From Kiritimatiellia bacterium (GTDB lineage Bacteria > Verrucomicrobiota > Kiritimatiellia > RFP12 > UBA1067): a stretch of 58,739 nt of DNA. Positions within the stretch are counted from its first letter, which is position 1. Each line of letters starts with the position of its first letter. The translations under genes were made by a program, and so were the position numbers. Positions 15,348 to 22,718 of the stretch are shown here, piece by piece. Location of the stretch: assembly GCA_017628025.1 (NCBI GenBank), contig JAGBZX010000031.1, positions 1 to 58,739 of the forward strand, in the 5' to 3' direction. The notes beneath the pieces are model-generated. The model saw only the letters and a program-made list of their open reading frames with translations. It had not been told where the DNA came from and made no database searches.

Positions 15348-18300
15348 TTATCGAACATTAATGACTAAACCTATACGATTCCATACAATATCACCTGTCA
15401 CACCTGTGTTAGCATTCGTCTCTCTCGTGACTAGATTTGCAAATGGTGCAGCCCATCCAGCACCATTTTTATGAATTGAACTAAAAACCTTTAATATCTT
15501 ATCTGAAGTATTAAAATTAACATTTGAATTAGCTAAATCTAAATCAAAAGCACGGGCATTACTTAACAACTTAACTCGCCCACCCTTTCTAAGAATTATT
15601 GTGCCATACTTAATGCTATCAGTTTCTTTTTTCAATTCTACATACCAGCTCTCTTTCATTGCTAAATTGGCATTATCAACAATTAAAGTAGAATCTTTCC
15701 AATCTGGACCTTTTTGAAAATAAATTGTACCAGCAGGACCTACACCTCTCTCAGAATATGCCGCTGTGCCAGCATTAGCCGTAATCGAACCAGCCCAGTT
15801 TATTAACCCATCGACGCTTGCTACACAAACAGAGACTCGGCCACCAGAGCCAGAACCTCCACTTGATGCGTTGCCACCATTAGCCGATATTGTCCCACTA
15901 CCTAAAATTCTATCCGCTGCTAAATAGACGCTACCACCAGATCCTGACGCATAACCATTTACATTAGCTCCATTAGCTGAAATTTTTCCATTAACAAGAA
16001 GCTTACCTGAAGCATTTATGCGAACAACTCCACCTCCAGCACCATTATATGACCCTGAACCCCAATGCACTGGAGCAGTAACTGAACCATAAATTGCCGC
16101 GGAATTAGCAACAAATCTTCCGCCATGCGATGCACTTGCTGTCTTTTGATTAGATGAGACACCACCAGAATATCCTGGGCCATTTCGTGGCGCATATCCA
16201 TTACCTATCGCATTGACTTCTGCTTCATCATCAATCTCTACATCACCACCTACATTAAAAGAGACTCTTTTTAGAGTGGCATGTGATACACAAGCACCAT
16301 CAAAGAGATGAACTACACCACTAAATTCATTAACACTGTCATGAGCAAAAACCACCTTGCCTTGCGAATTAGGGAATGGAGAACTGACAAATAAACTATG
16401 TGCTAAAATTGGAGCAGAAACATTTACTACCGCTTGTTCTACTCCCTTCGCTGAAATAAGAATCCTAGCATTAGATCCTGGCACTTCGCCACTATCCCAA
16501 TTGGAAGACACAGCATAATCACCTGAACCGCCTATCCAACGTGCATTAACAAAACCCGAATCAAACTTCCAGCCCACATTTCTAAGCGCATCTACCGAAG
16601 CATCTGCAATAATCTCCACACCATCTTGCACGTCTGAATCTGACACTATAACACCAGAAACAAATTGTTCTCCGTTATTACTAAGTTTCCATAAACTACC
16701 TGGCTGAGAACTTTTAAGTATCAAGGCTTGAGAACCATCCGTCTTGCGCCCTAGCAGATAGAGATTTGTCACCGCCACAGTCTCTCCAGGAGCAAATGAC
16801 ATAGTCAGGTTGTTTGAGTTTTCAGCATAAAAGCAATTTGCAAAAAATCCATCTTCAAAAACTACAGAACCAGAAGATTTCTCAACTGCTATTGTAGCAA
16901 AAGTCTGTTTATTAAAATTGATATTTTGTGTTCCTTCTCCTTGAAGCGTAAAGATCGACTGACCTGCTTCAAATGTGCCGCCAGTAAAATCAACATCTTT
17001 CGTACAAACTATCCTCTCCGAACCTAGTGCTCGTAGTCCCCCTGCAACTGAAAATTTATTGGTGATTGTTATTTTAGAATCATTATCAAGCGTTAACATA
17101 GCACCTTCTTCAATTGTAAGGCTATTTATTACTTCTACATCAGCTGATATTTTTGGCATATTAAGTATCTGCCCTCCCTCCCCTGCGAAAGGGATCACAA
17201 CTTTATCAGTGCTTTCAATTGGGCGTGATGGATTCCAATTTGCTATAGAAAGCCACTTGTCACTCTCTGCGCCCGTCCAGACTATCGTCTCGCCCGGCAT
17301 AACTAACGAAAGAAACGCCCAATTCACATTCCCACCTATATCCTCGGTCAAAAATGCACTTACTAATCTTCCTTTACTAGCATCTGAATTTTTTACATTT
17401 GCACACATAATATCAACCTTAGCTGTAATACCAAGTTTTACATACCAAGTTGCGTCTTGATTTTTTGGAAAGAGATTTACTTTGTTAGTTTCATCACCGC
17501 GCAAAACAAGCTTTCCTTCTTCTTTTATTGTAAGTACATCACTAGCATTATTTCCAAATAAAAGTGTCTTGCCTGGCTGCTCGCAAACCAAAGTTCCGTA
17601 TGTCCCATTACCCTCAATAATTGAAGTCTCATTACCGCTTAATCGCACAATCCCTTCTTCCCAAACAGTTCTACCGCCAGTAGTATTAATATCTTTATAA
17701 ATTTGAACTTCCTGATCCTTTGCAATATGCACTCCCCCATTCATTCTTACTATCAATGTGCCGATGCTTGCGCTATCAGTACTACTTTTTAATTCTACAT
17801 AATTTAACTCTCTCATTCCGTAATTGTTGTTATCTATAATCGTTATAGAATTCTCTATTCTCTCTCCATTTTGAAGAAAAACAGTACCTGCAGAACCTAT
17901 CCCTCTTTCATTCTTGCCACCAGAACCAGCATATGCTGTCGTAGTACCTGCCCAATTAGAAAATCCGTATTCGTCTCTTAAGCGAATAGCTACTCGCCCA
18001 CCACTACCAGTTCCTCCATTGGGCGCCTTGCCGCCATTAGCAGAAATAATCCCACTACCTAATATGCAATTGGCTGTCAAATAAATACTTCCACCCGCTC
18101 CCGACGCATAACCATTTACATCAGCTCCATTGGCCGAAATCGTTCCGTTTACAAGAAGTTTACCTGAAGCATTAATGCGCACAACTCCCCCGCCAGCGCC
18201 ATTATACGACCCAGAGCCCCATTGCATAGGAGCGATAAGAGAGCCATATGTCGCAGCGGAGTTCGTAGCAAATCTTCCGCCATGCGATGCACTTGCTGTC

Positions 18301-18815
18301 TTTTGATTAGATGAGACACCACCAGAATATCCTGGACCATTTCTTGACGAATACCCTAAGCCGTTTACATTTATTTGAGCATCATCTTCTATAGTAACAT
18401 CGCCGCCAACTTCAAGCGAGACATAATTAAGTGCTGTGTGATTAAGTTTACTCCCCGAAACAATCTCAGCATCACCTAAAATTTTATTAACTTCTTTATG
18501 CTTAAAAGTAATCGTTGCGCCCCCTGTTCCTTCTCCTCCGCCAATCGTTAAGGAACGAATTGAAAAAGCACTATTTACATTTATCGTGTATGCTGTTGTT
18601 GCTGAATTAGGAATAACAACGTCATCATCTTCACTAGGTGCGGCCAACGCTTTGGAACCATCTGATAATTTCCAATTTTCAGCCGTCTCAAAATTTCCAC
18701 CTATAAGCGAACCATTTGCATCTGTTAATGACCATGTGTAGGTATCAGCAAAAACTGGAAAAGCAAAAAAAATTAAACCACCAACAAAAGCAGCCACAAA
18801 TAATTTAATAGCCAT
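15348..18815 (-). CDS. Large secreted repeat protein, adhesin-like
   Basis: This 1155-residue protein has a signal peptide (MAIKLFVAAFVGGLIFFAFPVFA). Three segments of W-x-G...NW type occur near the N-terminus, near 508 (TIVWTGAESDKWLSIANW) and near 750 (ARWIGGSGDYAVSSNW), as in modular bacterial surface proteins. Two long Gly/Asn/Ser-rich modules, about residues 135-330 and 855-1050, are near copies (both contain GPGYSGGVSSNQKTASASHG and GAGGGVVRINASGKLLVNG) and look like parallel beta-helix. No autotransporter barrel, LPxTG or PEP-CTERM tail is visible, so the anchoring is unknown. AGGAAAGGG precedes the ATG. Its promoter contains a ten-G tract. Function is inferred as surface adhesion or matrix. 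Confidence 0.8.
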   Translation of the reverse strand: MAIKLFVAAFVGGLIFFAFPVFADTYTWSLTDANGSLIGGNFETAENWKLSDGSKALAAPSEDDDVVIPNSATTAYTINVNSAFSIRSLTIGGGEGTGGATITFKHKEVNKILGDAEIVSGSKLNHTALNYVSLEVGGDVTIEDDAQINVNGLGYSSRNGPGYSGGVSSNQKTASASHGGRFATNSAATYGSLIAPMQWGSGSYNGAGGGVVRINASGKLLVNGTISANGADVNGYASGAGGSIYLTANCILGSGIISANGGKAPNGGTGSGGRVAIRLRDEYGFSNWAGTTTAYAGSGGKNERGIGSAGTVFLQNGERIENSITIIDNNNYGMRELNYVELKSSTDSASIGTLIVRMNGGVHIAKDQEVQIYKDINTTGGRTVWEEGIVRLSGNETSIIEGNGTYGTLVCEQPGKTLLFGNNASDVLTIKEEGKLVLRGDETNKVNLFPKNQDATWYVKLGITAKVDIMCANVKNSDASKGRLVSAFLTEDIGGNVNWAFLSLVMPGETIVWTGAESDKWLSIANWNPSRPIESTDKVVIPFAGEGGQILNMPKISADVEVINSLTIEEGAMLTLDNDSKITITNKFSVAGGLRALGSERIVCTKDVDFTGGTFEAGQSIFTLQGEGTQNINFNKQTFATIAVEKSSGSVVFEDGFFANCFYAENSNNLTMSFAPGETVAVTNLYLLGRKTDGSQALILKSSQPGSLWKLSNNGEQFVSGVIVSDSDVQDGVEIIADASVDALRNVGWKFDSGFVNARWIGGSGDYAVSSNWDSGEVPGSNARILISAKGVEQAVVNVSAPILAHSLFVSSPFPNSQGKVVFAHDSVNEFSGVVHLFDGACVSHATLKRVSFNVGGDVEIDDEAEVNAIGNGYAPRNGPGYSGGVSSNQKTASASHGGRFVANSAAIYGSVTAPVHWGSGSYNGAGGGVVRINASGKLLVNGKISANGANVNGYASGSGGSVYLAADRILGSGTISANGGNASSGGSGSGGRVSVCVASVDGLINWAGSITANAGTAAYSERGVGPAGTIYFQKGPDWKDSTLIVDNANLAMKESWYVELKKETDSIKYGTIILRKGGRVKLLSNARAFDLDLANSNVNFNTSDKILKVFSSIHKNGAGWAAPFANLVTRETNANTGVTGDIVWNRIGLVINVR
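16112..16178 (-). repeat. 67-bp perfect direct repeat inside the adhesin-like gene, downstream copy
   Basis: This is identical to 18269-18335, 2157 bp away, and encodes the same peptide (about residues 879-901) of the duplicated module. Flanking module sequence is similar but diverged, so this core stands out. Confidence 0.85.
18269..18335 (-). repeat. 67-bp perfect direct repeat inside the adhesin-like gene, upstream copy
   Basis: This is the partner of 16112-16178, encoding about residues 160-182. The spacing is a multiple of three, so recombination between copies would delete 719 codons and keep the frame. Confidence 0.85.
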
Positions 18816-18842
18816 AACAAACCCTTTCCTATTGTTAGAAGT

Positions 18843-18871
18843 ATTTTAGCAATTACCCCCCCCCCTGTCAA
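18843..18871 (-). promoter_or_regulatory. Promoter with ten-G tract in the spacer (probable phase-variable promoter)
   Basis: On the minus strand a perfect -35 TTGACA (18866-18871) and a -10 TAAAAT (18843-18848) are separated by exactly 17 bases. Ten of these are consecutive G (18856-18865). Transcription would start near 18836, giving a leader of about 20 bases with AGGAAAGGG before the ATG at 18815. Slippage in the G tract would change the spacer length and so promoter strength, as known for Neisseria porA and opc. Confidence 0.8.
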
Positions 18872-18953
18872 TAAAAATAAATAAAAATGCGCCAAATAAG
18901 AAATTTACAAAAATACGCACTATTCACCCTTACCGCATTTTCAGTCATTTTTT

Positions 18954-18962
18954 TGATATAAT
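18954..18962 (+). promoter_or_regulatory. Extended -10 box (TGATATAAT) for the gene at 18972
   Basis: TGATATAAT after a run of T ends 9 bases before the ATG at 18972, and the gap (ACAAGCACT) has no ribosome site. It is divergent from the adhesin promoter. Confidence 0.65.
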
Positions 18963-18971
18963 ACAAGCACT

Positions 18972-19475
18972 ATGAAAAAGATAATCCTCCAATTATTTCG
19001 TTCTCTTGTCACAATTGTCATTGTGAGCATTATGGCTATAATGATTTTCTCATTACGCTCTAAGCTTGATAATGCCATAGCTGTCGCAAGAGAAGCCAAC
19101 TCTCAATTAGCATTAGCAAACGCTGAACTTGAGGAACTTAAAAACGCACAAGACAAAGGTGTATATGTGCTTTGTCGTTTCGATTTAAAAGACGACACTG
19201 ATATAAACGACTATGTCACAAAGACACTTTCTGTTGTTCCTCTAGTGCGTGCCGAAAACGGCTGTCGTTTCTATACTCTCCTAAAAGATGTTAAATCTGA
19301 TTGGGATAAGCCCATGCGTTTTGGAGAGCGCACCTATTGGATGGTTGAGAAATGGGATTCTATTGAAGCCCTTAAAGCACATATTGACGCGCCACACATG
19401 AAAGCCTTCGGCCCTACTGTTCGCGATATGCGCAAAAACGCAACATTCCATGTGCTAGAACCAGTAGTAAAATAA
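18972..19475 (+). CDS. Membrane-anchored antibiotic-biosynthesis-monooxygenase (ABM) domain protein
   Basis: This 167-residue protein has an N-terminal membrane anchor (about residues 10-28, LVTIVIVSIMAIMIFSL), a predicted coiled coil (about 30-57, rich in Ala/Leu/Glu) and a C-terminal dimeric alpha-beta barrel domain of the ABM/quinol monooxygenase type: VYVLCRFDLKDD, RAENGCRFYTLL, TYWMVEKWDSIEALKAHIDAPHMKAF. Such domains act on quinones or reactive carbonyls, or as small binding modules. Because the barrel is tethered to the membrane, it would face the periplasm if the anchor is N-in. It is a single-gene unit, apparently leaderless, and ends at a strong terminator. Confidence 0.75.
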   Translation: MKKIILQLFRSLVTIVIVSIMAIMIFSLRSKLDNAIAVAREANSQLALANAELEELKNAQDKGVYVLCRFDLKDDTDINDYVTKTLSVVPLVRAENGCRFYTLLKDVKSDWDKPMRFGERTYWMVEKWDSIEALKAHIDAPHMKAFGPTVRDMRKNATFHVLEPVVK

Positions 19476-19491
19476 GTTAAAATCTAGATAC

Positions 19492-19529
19492 AAAGAACCC
19501 TGCCTTAAAATTTCGGCAGGGTTCTTTTT
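19492..19529. terminator. Bidirectional rho-independent terminator
   Basis: A 13-bp perfect stem (AAAGAACCCTGCC pairing with GGCAGGGTTCTTT, 19492-19504 and 19515-19527) with a 10-base loop is followed by T on the plus strand and flanked by A on the other side. It lies between the convergent gene end at 19475 and the glnA stop at 19544, so it can serve both. Confidence 0.92.
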
Positions 19530-19543
19530 AATTTAATTAACCA

Positions 19544-21043
19544 TTAACCACAATAGAAAAACGCTTTTACCATCTCTGCTAATTTATTTTTATCCTTAAG
19601 AAGTTTTGCCCTAAGCGTGCGATCCTCAAACAAACGTAATTCTGCTATGATACCATCAATCATTGACTTTGAAAAAACGCCCTTCTTTTCATAAAAATCG
19701 CGTTGTTCTTCAAGCAAATCAGCAGACGCTGCGCAACTATCAGGCAACGTATCTAGACTTGAGAGAAGTTTGGAATTCTCTTTTTTGTGAATATTTACAT
19801 TAACATATGTCGACTCTGCAAGCTTTAGAGCATCTTTCATCTCAAAACCTGTGCGACATGCTACTGCTAGCGCAGCCATAAGCAGATAAACATTGGCTGA
19901 TGCATCTGGCGAACGCATCTCAACAGTTTGCTTTTGACGAGTATCTATAAGAGTTGATTTCTCAGATGGATTTGCTGCCTTACACATATCTGCCTTTGCA
20001 GACCAACCTAGCGGAACCCTAACTAGTACGGAACGATTGCGATCGCCCCAACATACATTTGTAGGAGCCTCTTGATGAGGAACTAATCTTAAATAACTTA
20101 TAGGATTGCGATTGCCAAACGAAGTTATAGATGGTGCTAATTTCATCATACCTGCAATAGCACGTTTAGCAGTGTCGCTTATCTTTCCTGCTTTAAGCAT
20201 TTGGTTTACACCGTTCTTCATTATACGCATATGAACATGAAGACCAGAGCCAGCCTTACCGACAGTAATTTTTGGCGAAAATGTTACATCATAACCATAT
20301 TTCGCACCAAGGTTGCGGATTATCCATTTCGCAACTGTGAGCTGATTTGCGGCATCAACGGCGGCACATGGCAAGAACTCAACTTCATTCTGCTCATAAA
20401 CTAAACCATTTTCGGTAAAATTACCAACTTCAGAATGCCCATATTTTATCGCGCCACCTGCCTGCGCGATAGCGAGCATGCACTTTTGACGAAATTCTCC
20501 AAACTTTGCAAAAGGAGCGCTTTCATGATATCCGCGCTGATCAACTGCTGCAAAAGCTCCAGAGTCGCGAGCAATAACATAATACTCTAACTCGCCCATC
20601 GCTTCAAAATCCATACCTGTCTGAGCATGGAAAGCGTCACAAGCTTTTTTCAATGTATATTCAGGCGATGATTCAAGGGGTTTGCCATCTTTGTTAAAAA
20701 ACGAGCAGAGAAAGCATATCGTTGGCAGTTCCGCAAAGGGATCAACAAATGCTGTTGAATAGCGAGGAACTACATACAAGTCTGAAGAACTCGCCTCAAT
20801 ATAAGAAAAAAGAGACGAGCCATCGACGCGCTCACCACACGATAGAATTTCGTCTAAGTATGATTCATTTGAAATAATAAAATTAAGCGTTTTAAGCCGC
20901 CCGTCACCTGCTGGATACATAAAATTCACGTGACGGATACCTTGTTTAGAAATAAACCGTTTAATATCGGCTTTAGTAAACAAACATCTAGATTTTTTTA
21001 TTTCAGCCTCAATATCAACAGAATTCAATTTAATGGTATCCAT
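19544..21043 (-). CDS. glnA: Glutamine synthetase
   Basis: This 499-residue enzyme makes glutamine from glutamate, ammonia and ATP. Visible family signs are VDGSSLFSYIEASSSDLYVVP in the N-terminal beta-grasp part, metal-binding GELEYYVI, SEVGNFTENGLVYEQNEVEF, the GSGLHVHM substrate-binding strand, NRNPISYLRLVP, and the catalytic-region RSPDASANVYLLMAALA. The adenylylation loop of the enterobacterial enzyme is not evident. It is a single-gene unit with AAGGAG before the ATG, an extended -10 box upstream and the shared terminator at 19492-19529 behind it. Confidence 0.93.
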   Translation of the reverse strand: MDTIKLNSVDIEAEIKKSRCLFTKADIKRFISKQGIRHVNFMYPAGDGRLKTLNFIISNESYLDEILSCGERVDGSSLFSYIEASSSDLYVVPRYSTAFVDPFAELPTICFLCSFFNKDGKPLESSPEYTLKKACDAFHAQTGMDFEAMGELEYYVIARDSGAFAAVDQRGYHESAPFAKFGEFRQKCMLAIAQAGGAIKYGHSEVGNFTENGLVYEQNEVEFLPCAAVDAANQLTVAKWIIRNLGAKYGYDVTFSPKITVGKAGSGLHVHMRIMKNGVNQMLKAGKISDTAKRAIAGMMKLAPSITSFGNRNPISYLRLVPHQEAPTNVCWGDRNRSVLVRVPLGWSAKADMCKAANPSEKSTLIDTRQKQTVEMRSPDASANVYLLMAALAVACRTGFEMKDALKLAESTYVNVNIHKKENSKLLSSLDTLPDSCAASADLLEEQRDFYEKKGVFSKSMIDGIIAELRLFEDRTLRAKLLKDKNKLAEMVKAFFYCG

Positions 21044-21069
21044 ATATATCTCCTTGTGGATTTTTTAAT

Positions 21070-21078
21070 AGTATATCA
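21070..21078 (-). promoter_or_regulatory. Extended -10 box (TGATATACT) of glnA
   Basis: TGATATACT ends 26 bases before the glnA ATG, with AAGGAG in the leader. It is back-to-back with the patatin promoter. Confidence 0.6.
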
Positions 21079-21118
21079 TATATTTACCTCAAAATCACAA
21101 CTCCTCTTATTTTAGAAA

Positions 21119-21127
21119 TGATATAAT
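21119..21127 (+). promoter_or_regulatory. Extended -10 box (TGATATAAT) for the patatin gene
   Basis: TGATATAAT ends 12 bases before the ATG at 21140. There is no ribosome site in the gap; an out-of-frame ATG followed by a stop lies in between. Confidence 0.55.
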
Positions 21128-21139
21128 ACGCATAATGTG

Positions 21140-22051
21140 ATGGATATAATTATGAACGAAACTAAAAATAAAACTGAATGCCAAACTAAAACAGGGCTCA
21201 TTCTTGAGGGCGGTGCGCTTAGAGGCCTATTTACCGCAGGCATCCTTGATGTTTTTATGGAGAAGAACATTACATTTGACGGTTTAATTGGCGTTTCAGC
21301 AGGTGCTTGCTTTGGTTGTAACTTTAAAAGCAGACAACTCGGTAGAGTCATTAGATACAATAAACGCTTCGCAAAAGATCCTCGCTACTGTTCTTGGAAA
21401 TCTCTTTTAACAACTGGCGATTTGTTTGGTGCAAACTTTTGCTATCGCACATTGCCAAAAGAGCTTGATATTTTTGACACGGAAGCTTTTGAAAATAATC
21501 CTATGGAATTTCATATCGCTGCTACCGATGCCAACACAGGGAAAAGTGTGTATAAAAAATTAACTAAGGCTGATGACACAACTTTAGACTGGATACGCGC
21601 GTCAGCATCAATGCCATTAGTATCACGAGCAGTTGAAATTGATGGTAATCATTATTTAGATGGTGGCCTTTCAGATGGCATACCAATCAAGTATTTCGAA
21701 TCTTTAGGATTTAACAAAAATATCGTTATAACAACACGCCCAAGAGGATATAGAAAATTTCCAAGAAAAAGTTTAAGCTTCCTTAAACCCTTATTTCGAA
21801 AATATCCCAAGGTTTTTACCGCACTTAAAACTCGCCATACGTGGTACAACGAAACACTCCAATACATAGATAAAAAAGTAGCAGAGGGCAATACTATATC
21901 AATCGCTCCCAAAGAACCACTCGAAATTTCTCGGGTCTGCCACGATCCAGACGTTATGCAACGCGTGTATGAATTAGGCAGAGCTACCGCTATTGAAAAT
22001 TTCTTTAGCTCAACCGAGCAAGAAGAGAAATTACGGCAGTTTCTGTCTTAA
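21140..22051 (+). CDS. Patatin-like phospholipase (YjjU/RssA type)
   Basis: This protein of about 303 residues has the patatin catalytic dyad: the oxyanion loop LEGGALRG, the nucleophile elbow GVSAG (Ser in GxSxG) and the Asp of YLDGGLSDGIP. It should act as an acyl hydrolase on membrane lipids or other esters. I use the ATG at 21140; a GTG just before and an ATG at 21152 (MNETKN) are alternatives. Its 3' end overlaps the convergent rsmE gene by 47 bases. Confidence 0.88.
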   Translation: MDIIMNETKNKTECQTKTGLILEGGALRGLFTAGILDVFMEKNITFDGLIGVSAGACFGCNFKSRQLGRVIRYNKRFAKDPRYCSWKSLLTTGDLFGANFCYRTLPKELDIFDTEAFENNPMEFHIAATDANTGKSVYKKLTKADDTTLDWIRASASMPLVSRAVEIDGNHYLDGGLSDGIPIKYFESLGFNKNIVITTRPRGYRKFPRKSLSFLKPLFRKYPKVFTALKTRHTWYNETLQYIDKKVAEGNTISIAPKEPLEISRVCHDPDVMQRVYELGRATAIENFFSSTEQEEKLRQFLS

Positions 22052-22718
22052 GTATACGAGGACCTAGAGAACAAAGCGAAAACGCATTCTCTTTTAGAAG
22101 TTCTACCTCTGACTCTGTCCACCCACCTTCTGGCCCTACTGCTAAAAGAAGCCTATCAGCAGTAGACGATTGATGAGCAAGCTGAGCTTCCTTCGTAGGA
22201 TGCGCTACTATTTTATTAGTCGTAGGGAACATACTTGAAAGTTCTTCTTGAATAAACTTACGAAAATTACGCCTAACTATAAGTTCTGGCATTATAGTTG
22301 TTCCTGCCTGCATAAGCCCATCTACAAACAAAGGTGTATATTGCTCCTTCTTTAAAAGTGTCGCACCCCAAAAATCTTTTTCAACCTTATTAGCGCCTAC
22401 TAAAACTATTCGGCCAACACCTAACGTTGCAAGTTGTGGCAGCAAACGCTTCATAACTCTTGGCCTAGGAGGAGCTAATATCAAATCAGCCCATGGGCGC
22501 AAACTTTCCTCATTATGATTAACACGAATAGAAACTTGACTGCGTGCTTTGTCTAGATTTATTATCTCGCTAGTCCCCAAAAGTCCATTGATCTCACCTG
22601 TTTTTAAAACTTGCCCCTCTTCACCATGTAATACTCTTATAATATGTTCGGCTCTTGCGTCACCAATAGTAACGACGCCGTCATGGATTTCATCGGTGGA
22701 AAAAAGTATTCTATTCAT
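22005..22718 (-). CDS. rsmE: 16S rRNA (uracil-1498-N3)-methyltransferase RsmE
   Basis: This 237-residue SPOUT-class methyltransferase modifies U1498 of 16S rRNA. The knot motifs are present: LAVGPEGGWTESEVELL and SLGPRILKTETAV at the C-terminus, with LAPPRPRVMKRLLPQLATLGV in the middle. I place the start at the ATG at 22718, which overlaps the upstream esterase stop as ATGA; longer frames only read into that gene. Its end overlaps the patatin gene on the other strand. Confidence 0.93.
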   Translation of the reverse strand: MNRILFSTDEIHDGVVTIGDARAEHIIRVLHGEEGQVLKTGEINGLLGTSEIINLDKARSQVSIRVNHNEESLRPWADLILAPPRPRVMKRLLPQLATLGVGRIVLVGANKVEKDFWGATLLKKEQYTPLFVDGLMQAGTTIMPELIVRRNFRKFIQEELSSMFPTTNKIVAHPTKEAQLAHQSSTADRLLLAVGPEGGWTESEVELLKENAFSLCSLGPRILKTETAVISLLARLS

